Below, one piece after another: positions 42,201 through 49,169 of a stretch of DNA of 64,000 nucleotides. The notes beneath the pieces were generated by a model that made no database searches, was not told the DNA's origin, and was given only the letters and a program-made list of their open reading frames with translations. How positions within the stretch are numbered: the stretch's first letter is position 1; the number at the start of each line of letters is the position of its first letter. The stretch lies in the NCBI GenBank assembly GCA_963825595.1, contig CAWGUE010000002.1:1-64000 (forward strand), written 5' to 3'. The translations under genes were made by a program, and so were the position numbers. This stretch comes from JARFQH01 sp963825595 (GTDB taxonomy: Bacteria > Desulfobacterota > Desulfobacteria > Desulfobacterales > SG8-13).

Positions 42201-42652
42201 ATCCCCCCGCCGACGACCAGCATGTCGGGGTACACGTCGGCCTCACGGGTTTCGAGGCTTTCGTGATAGTTGACCCGGTTGATGGCCGCGGCTGTCAAAC
42301 TCTTGGCCTTGGCGGTGGCGTCGTCTTCATTTTCGGTGACCCAGGAAACCTGCTCCCGAACGGAGGCCATCTGGAAGTAATAGGGGTTCAAGCCGGCCCG
42401 CTGGCAGGCCGCCATGAAAGTTTTGCCGTGCAATCGCGGAGAACAGGAAGCCACCACCACCCGGTTGAGACCGAAGTCGTGGATGTCTTTTTCGATCATG
42501 GCCTGCCCCGGATCGGAGCACATGAATTTGTAATCGCGCGCCACGACGACATTTTGCATATCCCGCGCGAATGCGGCCACTTCCTCGACCCTCACCTTGT
42601 AGGCGATGTTGATCCCGCAGTGGCAGATGTAGAACCCTATTTTTACAGGCAT
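39242..42652 (-). CDS. HdrL-type flavoprotein: HdrA fused to a GltD-like oxidoreductase
   Basis: 1136 residues. N-terminal HdrA part: FYICHCGINIAYKVRVEEVA, MLVVGGGIAGMQAAIDIGNS (FAD), CAACIGTPKM and CTGCGECVDVCPVSLPSEWD. Residues about 293-740 are an inserted glutamate-synthase small-subunit/NfnB-like domain (CVTTCPAGINVQGYVQLIGQ, KVAVVGSGPAGLTVAYYLRL, GDTVVVVGGGNVAVDAARVA), which binds FAD and NAD(P)H. The HdrA body then resumes (GYGVYPNVFTALEFERL) and ends with two ferredoxin motifs (CVGCQVCIGLCPYGAIEF, CKGCGSCSGFCPSDAALS). Such HdrL proteins could couple NAD(P)H to ferredoxin and Hdr. First structural gene of the operon after the receiver gene. Confidence 0.92.
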   Translation of the reverse strand: MPVKIGFYICHCGINIAYKVRVEEVAAFARDMQNVVVARDYKFMCSDPGQAMIEKDIHDFGLNRVVVASCSPRLHGKTFMAACQRAGLNPYYFQMASVREQVSWVTENEDDATAKAKSLTAAAINRVNYHESLETREADVYPDMLVVGGGIAGMQAAIDIGNSGHKVYLVEKGTTIGGHMLQFDKTFPTLDCAACIGTPKMVEVAQNANIELLTYSEVKEVSGYIGNYTVTIRRKPRYIKEGICTGCGECVDVCPVSLPSEWDVGLGERKAIGRAFPQAIPITFNIEKKDRAPCVTTCPAGINVQGYVQLIGQGKYRQAVQLIMERLPLPGVLGRVCPHPCESQCRRAEIDAPIAIRNLKRFAADQVDLSDLPLADITERKEKVAVVGSGPAGLTVAYYLRLKGYQITIFEELEVLGGMLRVGIPDYRLPPDILDREIGHLLRHGITVHTGKRLGRDFTLTDLEQQGFDAVFLAIGAHLGFSTGIVGEDKFDGVINAVDFLREVNLGSRRRPGDTVVVVGGGNVAVDAARVAKRLGSESVSIVYRRSREEMPAYPEEIQDALAEGVDIQYLTAPARIVGKDGRVTGFECIRTALGPPDASGRRRPVPVKDSEFLMACDAVLPAIGQRIDLNWAAEGSGLDATRRSTIRVHPHTMQTSLPHVFAGGDAVSGPASVIEAVAAGHKAVAAIERFIGGKDLDAYAAEMEMQPSPGTDWADIPQNIGPEMRVQSRHLAAAERVDSFAEVDCSFTEADAQRESRRCLNCGICSECMVCVGACEAVAIDHGMSEQEVQVKVGSIILATGYDTMDPTPMKPFGYGVYPNVFTALEFERLSNATGPTGGKIRIRDENGALTRSPRSVALLHCIGSRDVNYHEYCSRVCCMYALKYTHLIKEKVGHDTKVYDFYIDMRCFGKGYEEFYRRCQEEGTIFIRGKVAEITDQAVRPEEHGKLIAIAEDTLLSRRVRVAVDMVVLCTAIEARHDAGDVGRLFGVNQGADGFFLEEHPKLGPLNTATDGVFLAGCCSKPMDIPDTVSQASGAAAKALSLATLGKVEVPPTISWIDPDICVGCQVCIGLCPYGAIEFNERMGVSEVNPAVCKGCGSCSGFCPSDAALSRHFKSRQIFAEIDGIIDAIAKVGS

Positions 42653-42794
42653 AGAAAACCCCTTCCTTGTCCCGATTCCGCTCCCCCCCGGTTGAATCGA
42701 GCCGCTCCTTTTTGTGCAGCAGCGGCTGTCGGCAGGGACCAGACGCCTGCATACGCCTTCCTCCGATAGCTGTCAGTGTGCAAGCGCCGTCGCA
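42653..42794. other. Gap with GC-rich hairpin
   Basis: Contains GAGCCGCTCC... and GCAGCGGCT, pairing arms AGCCGCT/AGCGGCT separated by about 17 bases, just before the HdrL gene in the direction of transcription. It could be an attenuator or mRNA-processing hairpin. No gene. Confidence 0.35.
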
Positions 42795-43256
42795 CTAAAC
42801 TTCCTCCTCTACGGTTTGCGATTTAAGAGACCCCGTCAGCATCTGGACCACCTGAAGCAATTCTTCAGCTTCGGGAGGTTTCAGGATAAAGGCTTCCGGT
42901 TCGGGCAAGGCACCGCCAACAGCAGGATTTTTAAAGCGCTGATAATAAAAGAAGGTCTTCCGATCGAGGGAGGAAAGCATGATGACCGGGATAGCCCTCA
43001 ATTTTTCATCCATTTTGAGCGTGCGATACAGAACGGATTGACGGCCCCTGAACCGCATCATATTCAGGATGATAAGGTCCGGAACGTCAGCGATGATCTC
43101 GTCCAACTGCGCCGTTCCACTTTCAGCAATGACGGGGTCAAATCCGGAGGTATTCAGCAGGTTGGATAAAAAAATCTGCATCTCCGGCTCGTCATCGACA
43201 ACAAGAATCTTTTTTTTCTCGGTCTCCAGGGACAAGCGACACCTCTGCGTCATCAA
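42795..43256 (-). CDS. Stand-alone receiver-like protein lacking the phospho-acceptor Asp
   Basis: 153 residues, a single receiver domain: KKILVVDDEPEMQIFLSNLL (acidic pair present), then DLIILNMMRFRGRQSVLYRT, where the Asp that normally follows LII/L is Asn (residue 65), and PEAFILKPPEAEELLQVVQM with the conserved Lys. The missing Asp means it cannot be phosphorylated in the usual way; such pseudo-receivers act as constitutive or ligand-type switches. It is the first gene of the Hdr operon, behind the sigma-54 promoter. It could interact with the kinases at either side or with the receiver inside HdrA. Confidence 0.85.
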   Translation of the reverse strand: MMTQRCRLSLETEKKKILVVDDEPEMQIFLSNLLNTSGFDPVIAESGTAQLDEIIADVPDLIILNMMRFRGRQSVLYRTLKMDEKLRAIPVIMLSSLDRKTFFYYQRFKNPAVGGALPEPEAFILKPPEAEELLQVVQMLTGSLKSQTVEEEV

Positions 43257-43308
43257 TATGGATGCAAAATCCAGGCAGCCGGTAGTCTCGACTGTATCGA
43301 TAGCTTAG

Positions 43309-43323
43309 GCAGATTCTGTGCCA
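43309..43323 (-). promoter_or_regulatory. Sigma-54 promoter of the Hdr operon
   Basis: On the - strand TGGCACAGAATCTGC, a match to the -24/-12 consensus TGGCAC-N5-TTGC with ten bases between GG and GC. It lies 53-67 bases before the receiver gene and points at the operon. The NtrC-type regulators at 45791 and 49170 are candidate activators. Confidence 0.75.
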
Positions 43324-43409
43324 CACCGGTCTAAATACTAATTTTTTTAATCATTCCAGAATTTTGCGACCGTAAACATTCGATCGAAGGCGCGCAACTC
43401 GTCCGTAAA

Positions 43410-43508
43410 TGTTGCACTGAATGCAACACAAAAATTATATCAAAACCTCGAAATACTTATGAAATCAACCGAAACGCCTTGCAACACTGTTGCGCAACAT
43501 TTGTTGCA
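43410..43508. promoter_or_regulatory. Upstream activator sites for the Hdr operon
   Basis: TGTTGCACTGAATGCAACA (43410-43428) is a dyad with TGTTGCA/TGCAACA arms. Further up, TTGCAACA (43479-43486), TGTTGCGCAACA (43488-43499, perfect palindrome) and TGTTGCA (43502-43508) form a cluster. This spacing, 90-190 bases upstream of a sigma-54 promoter, is what enhancer-binding proteins use. Which protein binds is inferred only. Confidence 0.65.
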
Positions 43509-43815
43509 GAAAGTATGCGGTTCACCGACAGTCGCATTTGGGTAGAAATCGGACCCCGAAGACCCTCTTTTTTGATTGGCTTGACGTTCCGCTGTTTGTT
43601 TTTTATGTTCATGATATAAGGATCCATGATTTAGACTACACCGAACTCTGTCTTTCGCATTCCGCATTGGCCTCTGCTTGATGCAATGCTTTTTTGATCC
43701 CGTCTGCTGCTGGTTTCGACACGCTATATTCGCGACTGCGCACTCCTCTGCCCGACCGGTTTTTTAACCATTGACCGCTCCAATCTAAGTATTTTGGATA
43801 TTGGGAGAGTATCGT

Positions 43816-45345
43816 ATGAATTCGGCGAACGCTGATCAACTCCCCCGTAAGCTACCCCTGAAACTGGCTATCGTCGGTGGGGGACGGGCCTGCAAGTTTT
43901 TCCTCGAATCCGCAAAGAATGATTTTTTCCCACTGTTGGATATCCAAGTGGTGGGGGTCTGCGATATCGACCCCAACGCGGAAGGCTTCATGCTGGCCAG
44001 GGAAATGGGCATTTACACGACCGATGACTTTCGGAATTTATTTAAAATAGAGGACCTGGAAGGCATTATCGAGCTGACGAACGACGATGAGGTCTTTATA
44101 GAACTTATAAAATTGCGGCCCAAGGGCGTTGGCGTGCTGGAACATGATATCGGCAGATTGATCAGAAATCTTTTCAATCTGAGTCAGCGGCTAAAATCGA
44201 TGGAAAAACAGGCCGCCCTCGAAAAAATGTCGTCCGATTTTCTGATCCAACAAAGCGATGCCGCCATTGTCGTGCTGAACACGGATTACACCATTTCCGA
44301 AGCCAACGAAGCGTATTTGAAAATCGTGAACAAATCCAAGGCCGAGGTTGTCGGGACTCCCTGCTATCAGACCTATTACGGATTGAACGCCCCCTGTTCC
44401 GTCGCCAGGCCGGAACTGCCGTGTCCCATGCTCGAAACGCTCAGAACCGGCAAGTCCGCCCATGTCATCCATGAATTTCCGACGACCACCGATCGACAGA
44501 CCTACGGCAATTTAGTGACCTATCCCCTAAAGGATCAGGATGGCCAGATTTTGCGGATCATCGAAATATGGCGTGATATCACTGAAAAAATCAACAATGG
44601 GTGGAATAAACGGGTGGCGGAACTGAAAGCCGACCTCAACAAAATGGTGCAGGAAGATCGGATGATATCCCTCGGAAAACTCGTGGCTAGTTGCGTTCAC
44701 GAGATCAACAATCCGCTGCAAGGGCTTTTGACATTCAGTCACATCATGGAGGAGATGTTGGCGCAAACCCGATTGAACCGCGAGGACATTAATAAAGGCC
44801 GGGATTTTATGAAAATCATGTCAACTGAACTGGAGCGCTGCGGAAAAATCGTGTCCGGCCTTCTATCCTTTTCCCGCGAATCTCCCCTGGAATACAAAGA
44901 AAATGATCTCAACGATATTCTCAAGTCGGTAATATCATTGACCCGCCATAAGATCGAGCTTCATAATATCCGCCTTAAAAATGAGTTGTCCGAATGCCCC
45001 TTGCGCATCACAGGTGACACCAATCGCCTGCAACAATGTCTACTCAACCTGATTTTCAATGCCGTCGAAGCCATGCCGGAAGGCGGCGACCTTTATGTAG
45101 GATCCCGGTTGGACCCGAACCAGCAAAGCTGTGAAATTACCGTCAGGGACACCGGATGCGGAATTCCCAAAACGGATCTCGAACACATCTACGATCCTTT
45201 CTTCACGAACAAACCCGAAGGAGAAGGCACCGGCTTGGGTTTGTCGATCGTTTACGGCGTTGTGAAAAACCATAGAGGAAGGATTTCGGTCAAGAGCGGG
45301 GTGGGCGAAGGGACGACCTTTACCCTGAATTTTCCAATCTCCTGA
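43816..45345 (+). CDS. Histidine kinase with N-terminal Rossmann-type domain and PAS
   Basis: 509 residues from the ATG at 43816 (GGGAGAG eight bases upstream). Residues about 15-130 look like a nucleotide-binding Rossmann fold (LPLKLAIVGGGRACKFFLES, QVVGVCDIDPNAEGFMLARE) as in Gfo/Idh/MocA-type NAD-binding domains. A PAS domain follows (residues about 145-260) with YGLNAPCSVARPELPCPMLE, a cysteine pattern also seen in the kinase at 29389. The kinase core has SCVHEINNPLQGLLTFSHIM, LNLIFNAVEAMPEGG, DTGCGIP and GTGLGLSIVYGVVKNHRG. No membrane segment. A kinase that reads NAD(H) or a dinucleotide-like ligand is plausible for redox control, but the ligand is inferred. Confidence 0.88.
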   Translation: MNSANADQLPRKLPLKLAIVGGGRACKFFLESAKNDFFPLLDIQVVGVCDIDPNAEGFMLAREMGIYTTDDFRNLFKIEDLEGIIELTNDDEVFIELIKLRPKGVGVLEHDIGRLIRNLFNLSQRLKSMEKQAALEKMSSDFLIQQSDAAIVVLNTDYTISEANEAYLKIVNKSKAEVVGTPCYQTYYGLNAPCSVARPELPCPMLETLRTGKSAHVIHEFPTTTDRQTYGNLVTYPLKDQDGQILRIIEIWRDITEKINNGWNKRVAELKADLNKMVQEDRMISLGKLVASCVHEINNPLQGLLTFSHIMEEMLAQTRLNREDINKGRDFMKIMSTELERCGKIVSGLLSFSRESPLEYKENDLNDILKSVISLTRHKIELHNIRLKNELSECPLRITGDTNRLQQCLLNLIFNAVEAMPEGGDLYVGSRLDPNQQSCEITVRDTGCGIPKTDLEHIYDPFFTNKPEGEGTGLGLSIVYGVVKNHRGRISVKSGVGEGTTFTLNFPIS

Positions 45346-45479
45346 ACTCCCGTGGCATGCCACCACTGGCGTTGCACCATTCGACGGGCTTCAGAGCCGC
45401 GCTGAGGCCGCCTTTTACGACCGTGGATCTCTGAAAACACCAAATCTGGCAAGTTTTGGACTTTCCCGCAGGCTATACT

Positions 45480-45720
45480 GAAGGCCATAAAACTTTTCCG
45501 ATTGCTCTTTTAAAATCCCCCTGTTCCCCTTTTGTCAAAGGGGGAACTTGTAACGATCTTAAGTGGTTACAAACCCAGTTCTTGCTTCAAGAAGGGATGC
45601 TGGTATGTAAGCGTTCCCTCCTTTCGAAAAAGGAGGGCCAGGGAGGATTTTTTACTGTCACACACACAGTCTAATCGGAACATATTTATGACAACAGCTA
45701 TATATAACACGGCAATATCA
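45480..45720 (-). repeat. Dispersed palindromic repeat, copy II
   Basis: On the - strand it reads AGCTGTTGTCATAAATATG, AAAAAATCCTCCCTGGCCC, GAACGCTTACATACCAGCAT, then GTTCCCCCTTTGACAAAAG and GGGGGATTTTAAAAG, in the same order as copy I (31846-32060). It fills the gap between the kinase at 43816 and the NtrC-type gene at 45791. Confidence 0.7.
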
Positions 45721-45790
45721 GGGTTGATCGACATGCCGCCGATCCAATATACCTTTTACACGCGTCAAGGACGGATGAAAGGGGGCTTCC

Positions 45791-47158
45791 ATGAAAGAAA
45801 AATTACAAATTATGATTGTCGATGACGAAATGATCGTCCGGGAGTCCTTTTATCACTGGTTTACAAAGGCCGGGCATATAGTGGAAACCGCTGCCTCTGG
45901 TCTCGAGGCTCTCGAGCGACTGAACGAGATTGCTTTTGATCTTTTATTCGTCGACATCAAGATGCCCGGCATGGACGGACTCGAGCTTCTTGAAAGAATC
46001 AAGGCGGAATATCCTGAAACCTTGGTGATCATCATTACCGCGTACGGTTCGATTGAATCGGCTGTAAAGGCCATGAAGACCGGTGCAAGCGATTATCTTC
46101 TCAAGCCCTTCAAACCGGAGCAGCTTTCGCTGGCATTGGAAAAAATTGGTCAACAAAAAAAGTTGACCGCAGAGTACAATTACCTCAAGGGGTGCCTGGA
46201 GAAGATGACCCGGTTCGATAATATTGTCGGACAGTCCGAGGCGATGAAAAAGATGTTCGAGCTGATTCCGGAAATAGCGCAAAGTGACGCCTCCATTTTA
46301 CTTACCGGGGAAACCGGAACAGGCAAAGAGCTGGTCGCCAAGGCCATCCATGCCAAAAGCCGTCGCTCTCAGAGACCCTTTGTCGCCATCAACTGCGGTG
46401 CCATACCCGATTCCTTGTTGGAGAGCGAGCTCTTCGGCCATCAGAAGGGCGTGTTTACCGGAGCCAGCCACGCCCGCAAGGGATTTTTGGAAGTCGTTTC
46501 GGGCGGCACGCTGTTTCTCGACGAGATTGGTGATATCAGTGCCAAAATGCAGATCGACCTGCTGCGCGTTTTGGAGGACAAAACCATTACCCGTCTCGGC
46601 AGTCGGAACCCCACAGCGGTTGACTTTCGCCTGATATCCGCAACCCGACAGAACCTTGAAGAGGAGGCCAGGGCCGGCCGTTTTCGCGAAGACTTCTTCT
46701 ATCGCATCAACGTCATTCACATTCATATCCCCCCGTTGCGGGAAAGAAAATCGGACATACCGTTGCTGCTGCAGCATTTCCTCAAGAAGTACAGTCAGGA
46801 AACCGCCAAACGCGTTGATCACGTTTCTGCCGATACGCTGGATCTTTTAAAAGGCTACACTTGGCCCGGCAACGTCAGGGAGCTCGAAAATGCGGTCGAA
46901 CGGGCAGTGGTTCTCTCCCATTCCCGCACACTCAGGACGGGCGATTTTGCCTTCCTGCAATCCAACCCCAGCATCTCCAAAAGGAAACCGACGCTGAAAG
47001 AAATCGAAAATAATTATATCGCCCAGGTCCTTGAGGAATACAACTGGAATGTTACCAAAGCCTCCGGTATACTGGGGATCAACCGGGTTACCCTGCATAA
47101 GAAAATGAAACGGTTGGGGCTGAAACGCACGGCGCCCGCGGTTGCGACAAACGAGTGA
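45791..47158 (+). CDS. NtrC-family sigma-54 response regulator
   Basis: 455 residues. Receiver (MIVDDEMIVRESFYHWFTKA, LFVDIKMPGMDGLELLERIK, DYLLKPFKPE), then a sigma-54 activator AAA+ domain with Walker A LLTGETGTGKELVAKAI, a GVFTGA loop (GHQKGVFTGASHARKG, so the usual GAFTGA has Ala to Val), Walker B GGTLFLDEIGDI and WPGNVRELENAVERAVV, ending in a Fis-type helix-turn-helix (NVTKASGILGINRVTLHKKM). It is the natural partner of the kinase at 43816, from which it is separated by repeat copy II. It could act at the Hdr operon promoter. Confidence 0.93.
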   Translation: MKEKLQIMIVDDEMIVRESFYHWFTKAGHIVETAASGLEALERLNEIAFDLLFVDIKMPGMDGLELLERIKAEYPETLVIIITAYGSIESAVKAMKTGASDYLLKPFKPEQLSLALEKIGQQKKLTAEYNYLKGCLEKMTRFDNIVGQSEAMKKMFELIPEIAQSDASILLTGETGTGKELVAKAIHAKSRRSQRPFVAINCGAIPDSLLESELFGHQKGVFTGASHARKGFLEVVSGGTLFLDEIGDISAKMQIDLLRVLEDKTITRLGSRNPTAVDFRLISATRQNLEEEARAGRFREDFFYRINVIHIHIPPLRERKSDIPLLLQHFLKKYSQETAKRVDHVSADTLDLLKGYTWPGNVRELENAVERAVVLSHSRTLRTGDFAFLQSNPSISKRKPTLKEIENNYIAQVLEEYNWNVTKASGILGINRVTLHKKMKRLGLKRTAPAVATNE

Positions 47159-47162
47159 ATTG

Positions 47163-47714
47163 ATGCCTCTGAAGAACCACACCATAGGAGTATGCACGCT
47201 CGGAAATGGCGTTGAACTTCCTGTAAAAGTCGTCGCCGCGAATATTTCCGGTTACCTGAAGCTCACCTCAAGAATACTCCCCTCCCTTGACCATCCGGCG
47301 TATGCCTTTTCGGAAAACCGGTTGCAGTACGATGCCGGTGCCGTCCTGCGGGACCTTGAAAACAGAAGATTTGAAAACTGCCGGAAAGTCATCGCGGTCC
47401 TGAATGTCGATCTTTTCATTCCGATTTTCACCCACGTCTATGGCGAAGCCCGGCAGAATGGAAAAATCGCGCTTGTTTCCACGTTCAGATTGTCGGAAAA
47501 AAATGACGGTTTTTCACCCAGCCCGGCGAAGATCCTTGAGCGGACGGCCAAGGTGGCGCTGCATGAACTGGGGCACCTCTTTAATCTGGAACATTGTCAC
47601 GACACCAGATGCCTTATGCATTTCTCCGGCAATCTCGCGGAGCTGGACGACACCCCTCTCTACTTCTGCAGGTATTGCGCGACCTACTATCGGGATATCC
47701 TCCGCCGGTCTTGA
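47163..47714 (+). CDS. Archaemetzincin-type metalloprotease
   Basis: 183 residues from the ATG at 47163. Diagnostic archaemetzincin motif: HELGHLFNLEHCHDTRCLM with the HExxHxxGxxH zinc ligands, Cys and following CLM, and the downstream CRYC pair (LYFCRYCATYYRDILRRS). N-terminal strands fit the amzA fold. The family occurs mostly in archaea with scattered bacterial members. Its start overlaps the NtrC-type stop by a few bases, so it is probably co-transcribed with that regulator. Substrates unknown. Confidence 0.88.
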   Translation: MPLKNHTIGVCTLGNGVELPVKVVAANISGYLKLTSRILPSLDHPAYAFSENRLQYDAGAVLRDLENRRFENCRKVIAVLNVDLFIPIFTHVYGEARQNGKIALVSTFRLSEKNDGFSPSPAKILERTAKVALHELGHLFNLEHCHDTRCLMHFSGNLAELDDTPLYFCRYCATYYRDILRRS

Positions 47715-47732
47715 GGCAGGGTATTCATGCCT

Positions 47733-48689
47733 TCAGACGGTCCGTTCTGTCCGAAGAAAACACTTTACCAATCGATTCCAACTGACGTCCACACCACTTC
47801 CGAACAGATCATCGACCGGGTGACTACCGGTGGCGGCCAGCTTTTCATAATCGGTCCCCAGAAGCTCGAGCAGCATTCCAATTTCCCTTTCCATCCAGTG
47901 CACGCTCTCTTCTCCGAAATAGAGTCCCTTGAGACTTTGTTTCGGTGATTTGGGCTCAAGGATCATCAACCATCCTGCCTGGTAGGGATCCAGGCGAATT
48001 ATCTCCGGATGCTCTTTCACCCGATGGTTGACGGCCAGAACGGTCCCGGAAGCCGGCGCGAGGACCGCGGCATGGTGGCCGAATCGTCCGAAGGTCCAAC
48101 CAACCTCATGCTGCTGAAGCACTTCTCCGAGAGGCGGCAGGTCAATTGCCTCGGGCACGCCAAACAGCCGTATGGCAAAATCGTCGAATCCGATGCGCAC
48201 TCGTCCGCCGTGTTCGAAACGTAGCCAGTTGTGTCCAAGGTGGTAGTAATAGCCGTTGGCCATCCGGAAACCCGAAACCAAATGGTAACCGGGCACCCCG
48301 GGGACTTCGGACACATCCATGTCATCCAACAGTTGATCGAAGGTGCAGTGATAGCATTCGTAGTTCAGTGTGCAAAGTTTCGGGGCCTCCACGCGACCGG
48401 TCAATACATGGCGACACGGGCGTGACGAGCCGTGATATCTCTCCTGAAGATAGCGCACCCAACGGGGAGCGATTTTTTTTGAATCGTCGTTGTTAGTCAT
48501 CCCCATCGCCTTGCGCATACCCGTGTCGAAAGGGCAATTGTTGCAGTCGTAAGCATGGTCGCAGAGCCGGTAGTTGATCACTCCGGCTTTCATCCAGATG
48601 CACTCGTTTTCCAGCACCTCGAACCCTTCGATCCGGCGCGGCCTCGAATGGGTTGCCTTTGCGGATTTCAATATGGTTCGCTTTTTCAT
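47733..48689 (-). CDS. GcvH-like protein with N-terminal cysteine clusters
   Basis: 318 residues from the ATG at 48689. N-terminal part: NECIWMKAGVINYRLCDHAY with CNNCPFDTGMRKAM, then SSRPCRHVLTGRVEAPKLCT and NYECYHCTFDQLLDD, metal-cluster-like cysteine patterns. The C-terminal half resembles the glycine-cleavage H-protein/biotinyl-lipoyl fold (WLRFEHGGRVRIGFDDFAIR, GRFGHHAAVLAPASGTVLAV). The lysine that would carry lipoyl is not present, so the protein is probably not lipoylated. These GcvH-like Cys-rich proteins are found near sigma-54 regulated genes in deltaproteobacteria. A role in sensing or electron relay is guesswork. Confidence 0.75.
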   Translation of the reverse strand: MKKRTILKSAKATHSRPRRIEGFEVLENECIWMKAGVINYRLCDHAYDCNNCPFDTGMRKAMGMTNNDDSKKIAPRWVRYLQERYHGSSRPCRHVLTGRVEAPKLCTLNYECYHCTFDQLLDDMDVSEVPGVPGYHLVSGFRMANGYYYHLGHNWLRFEHGGRVRIGFDDFAIRLFGVPEAIDLPPLGEVLQQHEVGWTFGRFGHHAAVLAPASGTVLAVNHRVKEHPEIIRLDPYQAGWLMILEPKSPKQSLKGLYFGEESVHWMEREIGMLLELLGTDYEKLAATGSHPVDDLFGSGVDVSWNRLVKCFLRTERTV

Positions 48690-48780
48690 GGTTGCTCCTC
48701 CTTTCGGTTCGGCCAAACGACGCCGCCGGACTGAATCGACCCGCCATGGATCGTCAATCGACTAGTTCAACCTCTGCTGT

Positions 48781-48796
48781 TGCAACCGGAATGCCA
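48781..48796 (-). promoter_or_regulatory. Sigma-54 promoter upstream of the GcvH-like gene
   Basis: On the - strand TGGCATTCCGGTTGCA matches TGGCAC-N5-TTGCA with ten bases between GG and GC. It is about 90 bases before the GcvH-like start and points at it. The activators encoded at 45791 and 49170 lie close by. Confidence 0.75.
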
Positions 48797-48866
48797 GACG
48801 CAACGCATACTTCATAACAGCATAGAACTATTGCAAATAAAGAATATAACGGAGTCGAAGAGAAGA

Positions 48867-48893
48867 ATACCAGGCTCGAACCTGGAAATTTTT
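48867..48893 (+). terminator. Hairpin with T-run, possible terminator
   Basis: CCAGGCTCGAACCTGG followed by AAATTTTTT. Five base pairs with a 6-base loop, then a run of Ts on the + strand. The stretch 48690-49169 around it holds the sigma-54 promoter but no gene. Confidence 0.4.
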
Positions 48894-49169
48894 TACGATG
48901 ATTTTGGCTACACCGAAGAAGAAGATTGACAGTAAAAAGAAGAAAAAAGGTTTTGGTTTCGAGCAGTTAAAAAATGTTGCCAATAGCGACACCCGCTGTG
49001 ATAAAATTTATCATGATCAATGGTGCCGATGCGGATCGCGTCTCGTCCTATTAAAAGAGAAACGATGTTTGTCAATGCTCATTGCTCATTGCTCATTTGC
49101 GAGCACGGTATTGCAATTACGTGGCATGCGAATTCTGAAAGCGTCGACAAAAAAGAATGGCTTGCGGTC

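Noticed and set aside
32171..42652. Selenocysteine codons in the Hdr proteins
   Set aside because: All Hdr frames are open without in-frame TGA, so there is no sign of selenocysteine.
48867..48893. tRNA remnant (T-arm-like CCAGGTTCGAGCCTGG on the - strand)
   Set aside because: The T-loop would have six instead of seven bases, and no acceptor, D or anticodon arm follows; a hairpin with a T-run fits better.
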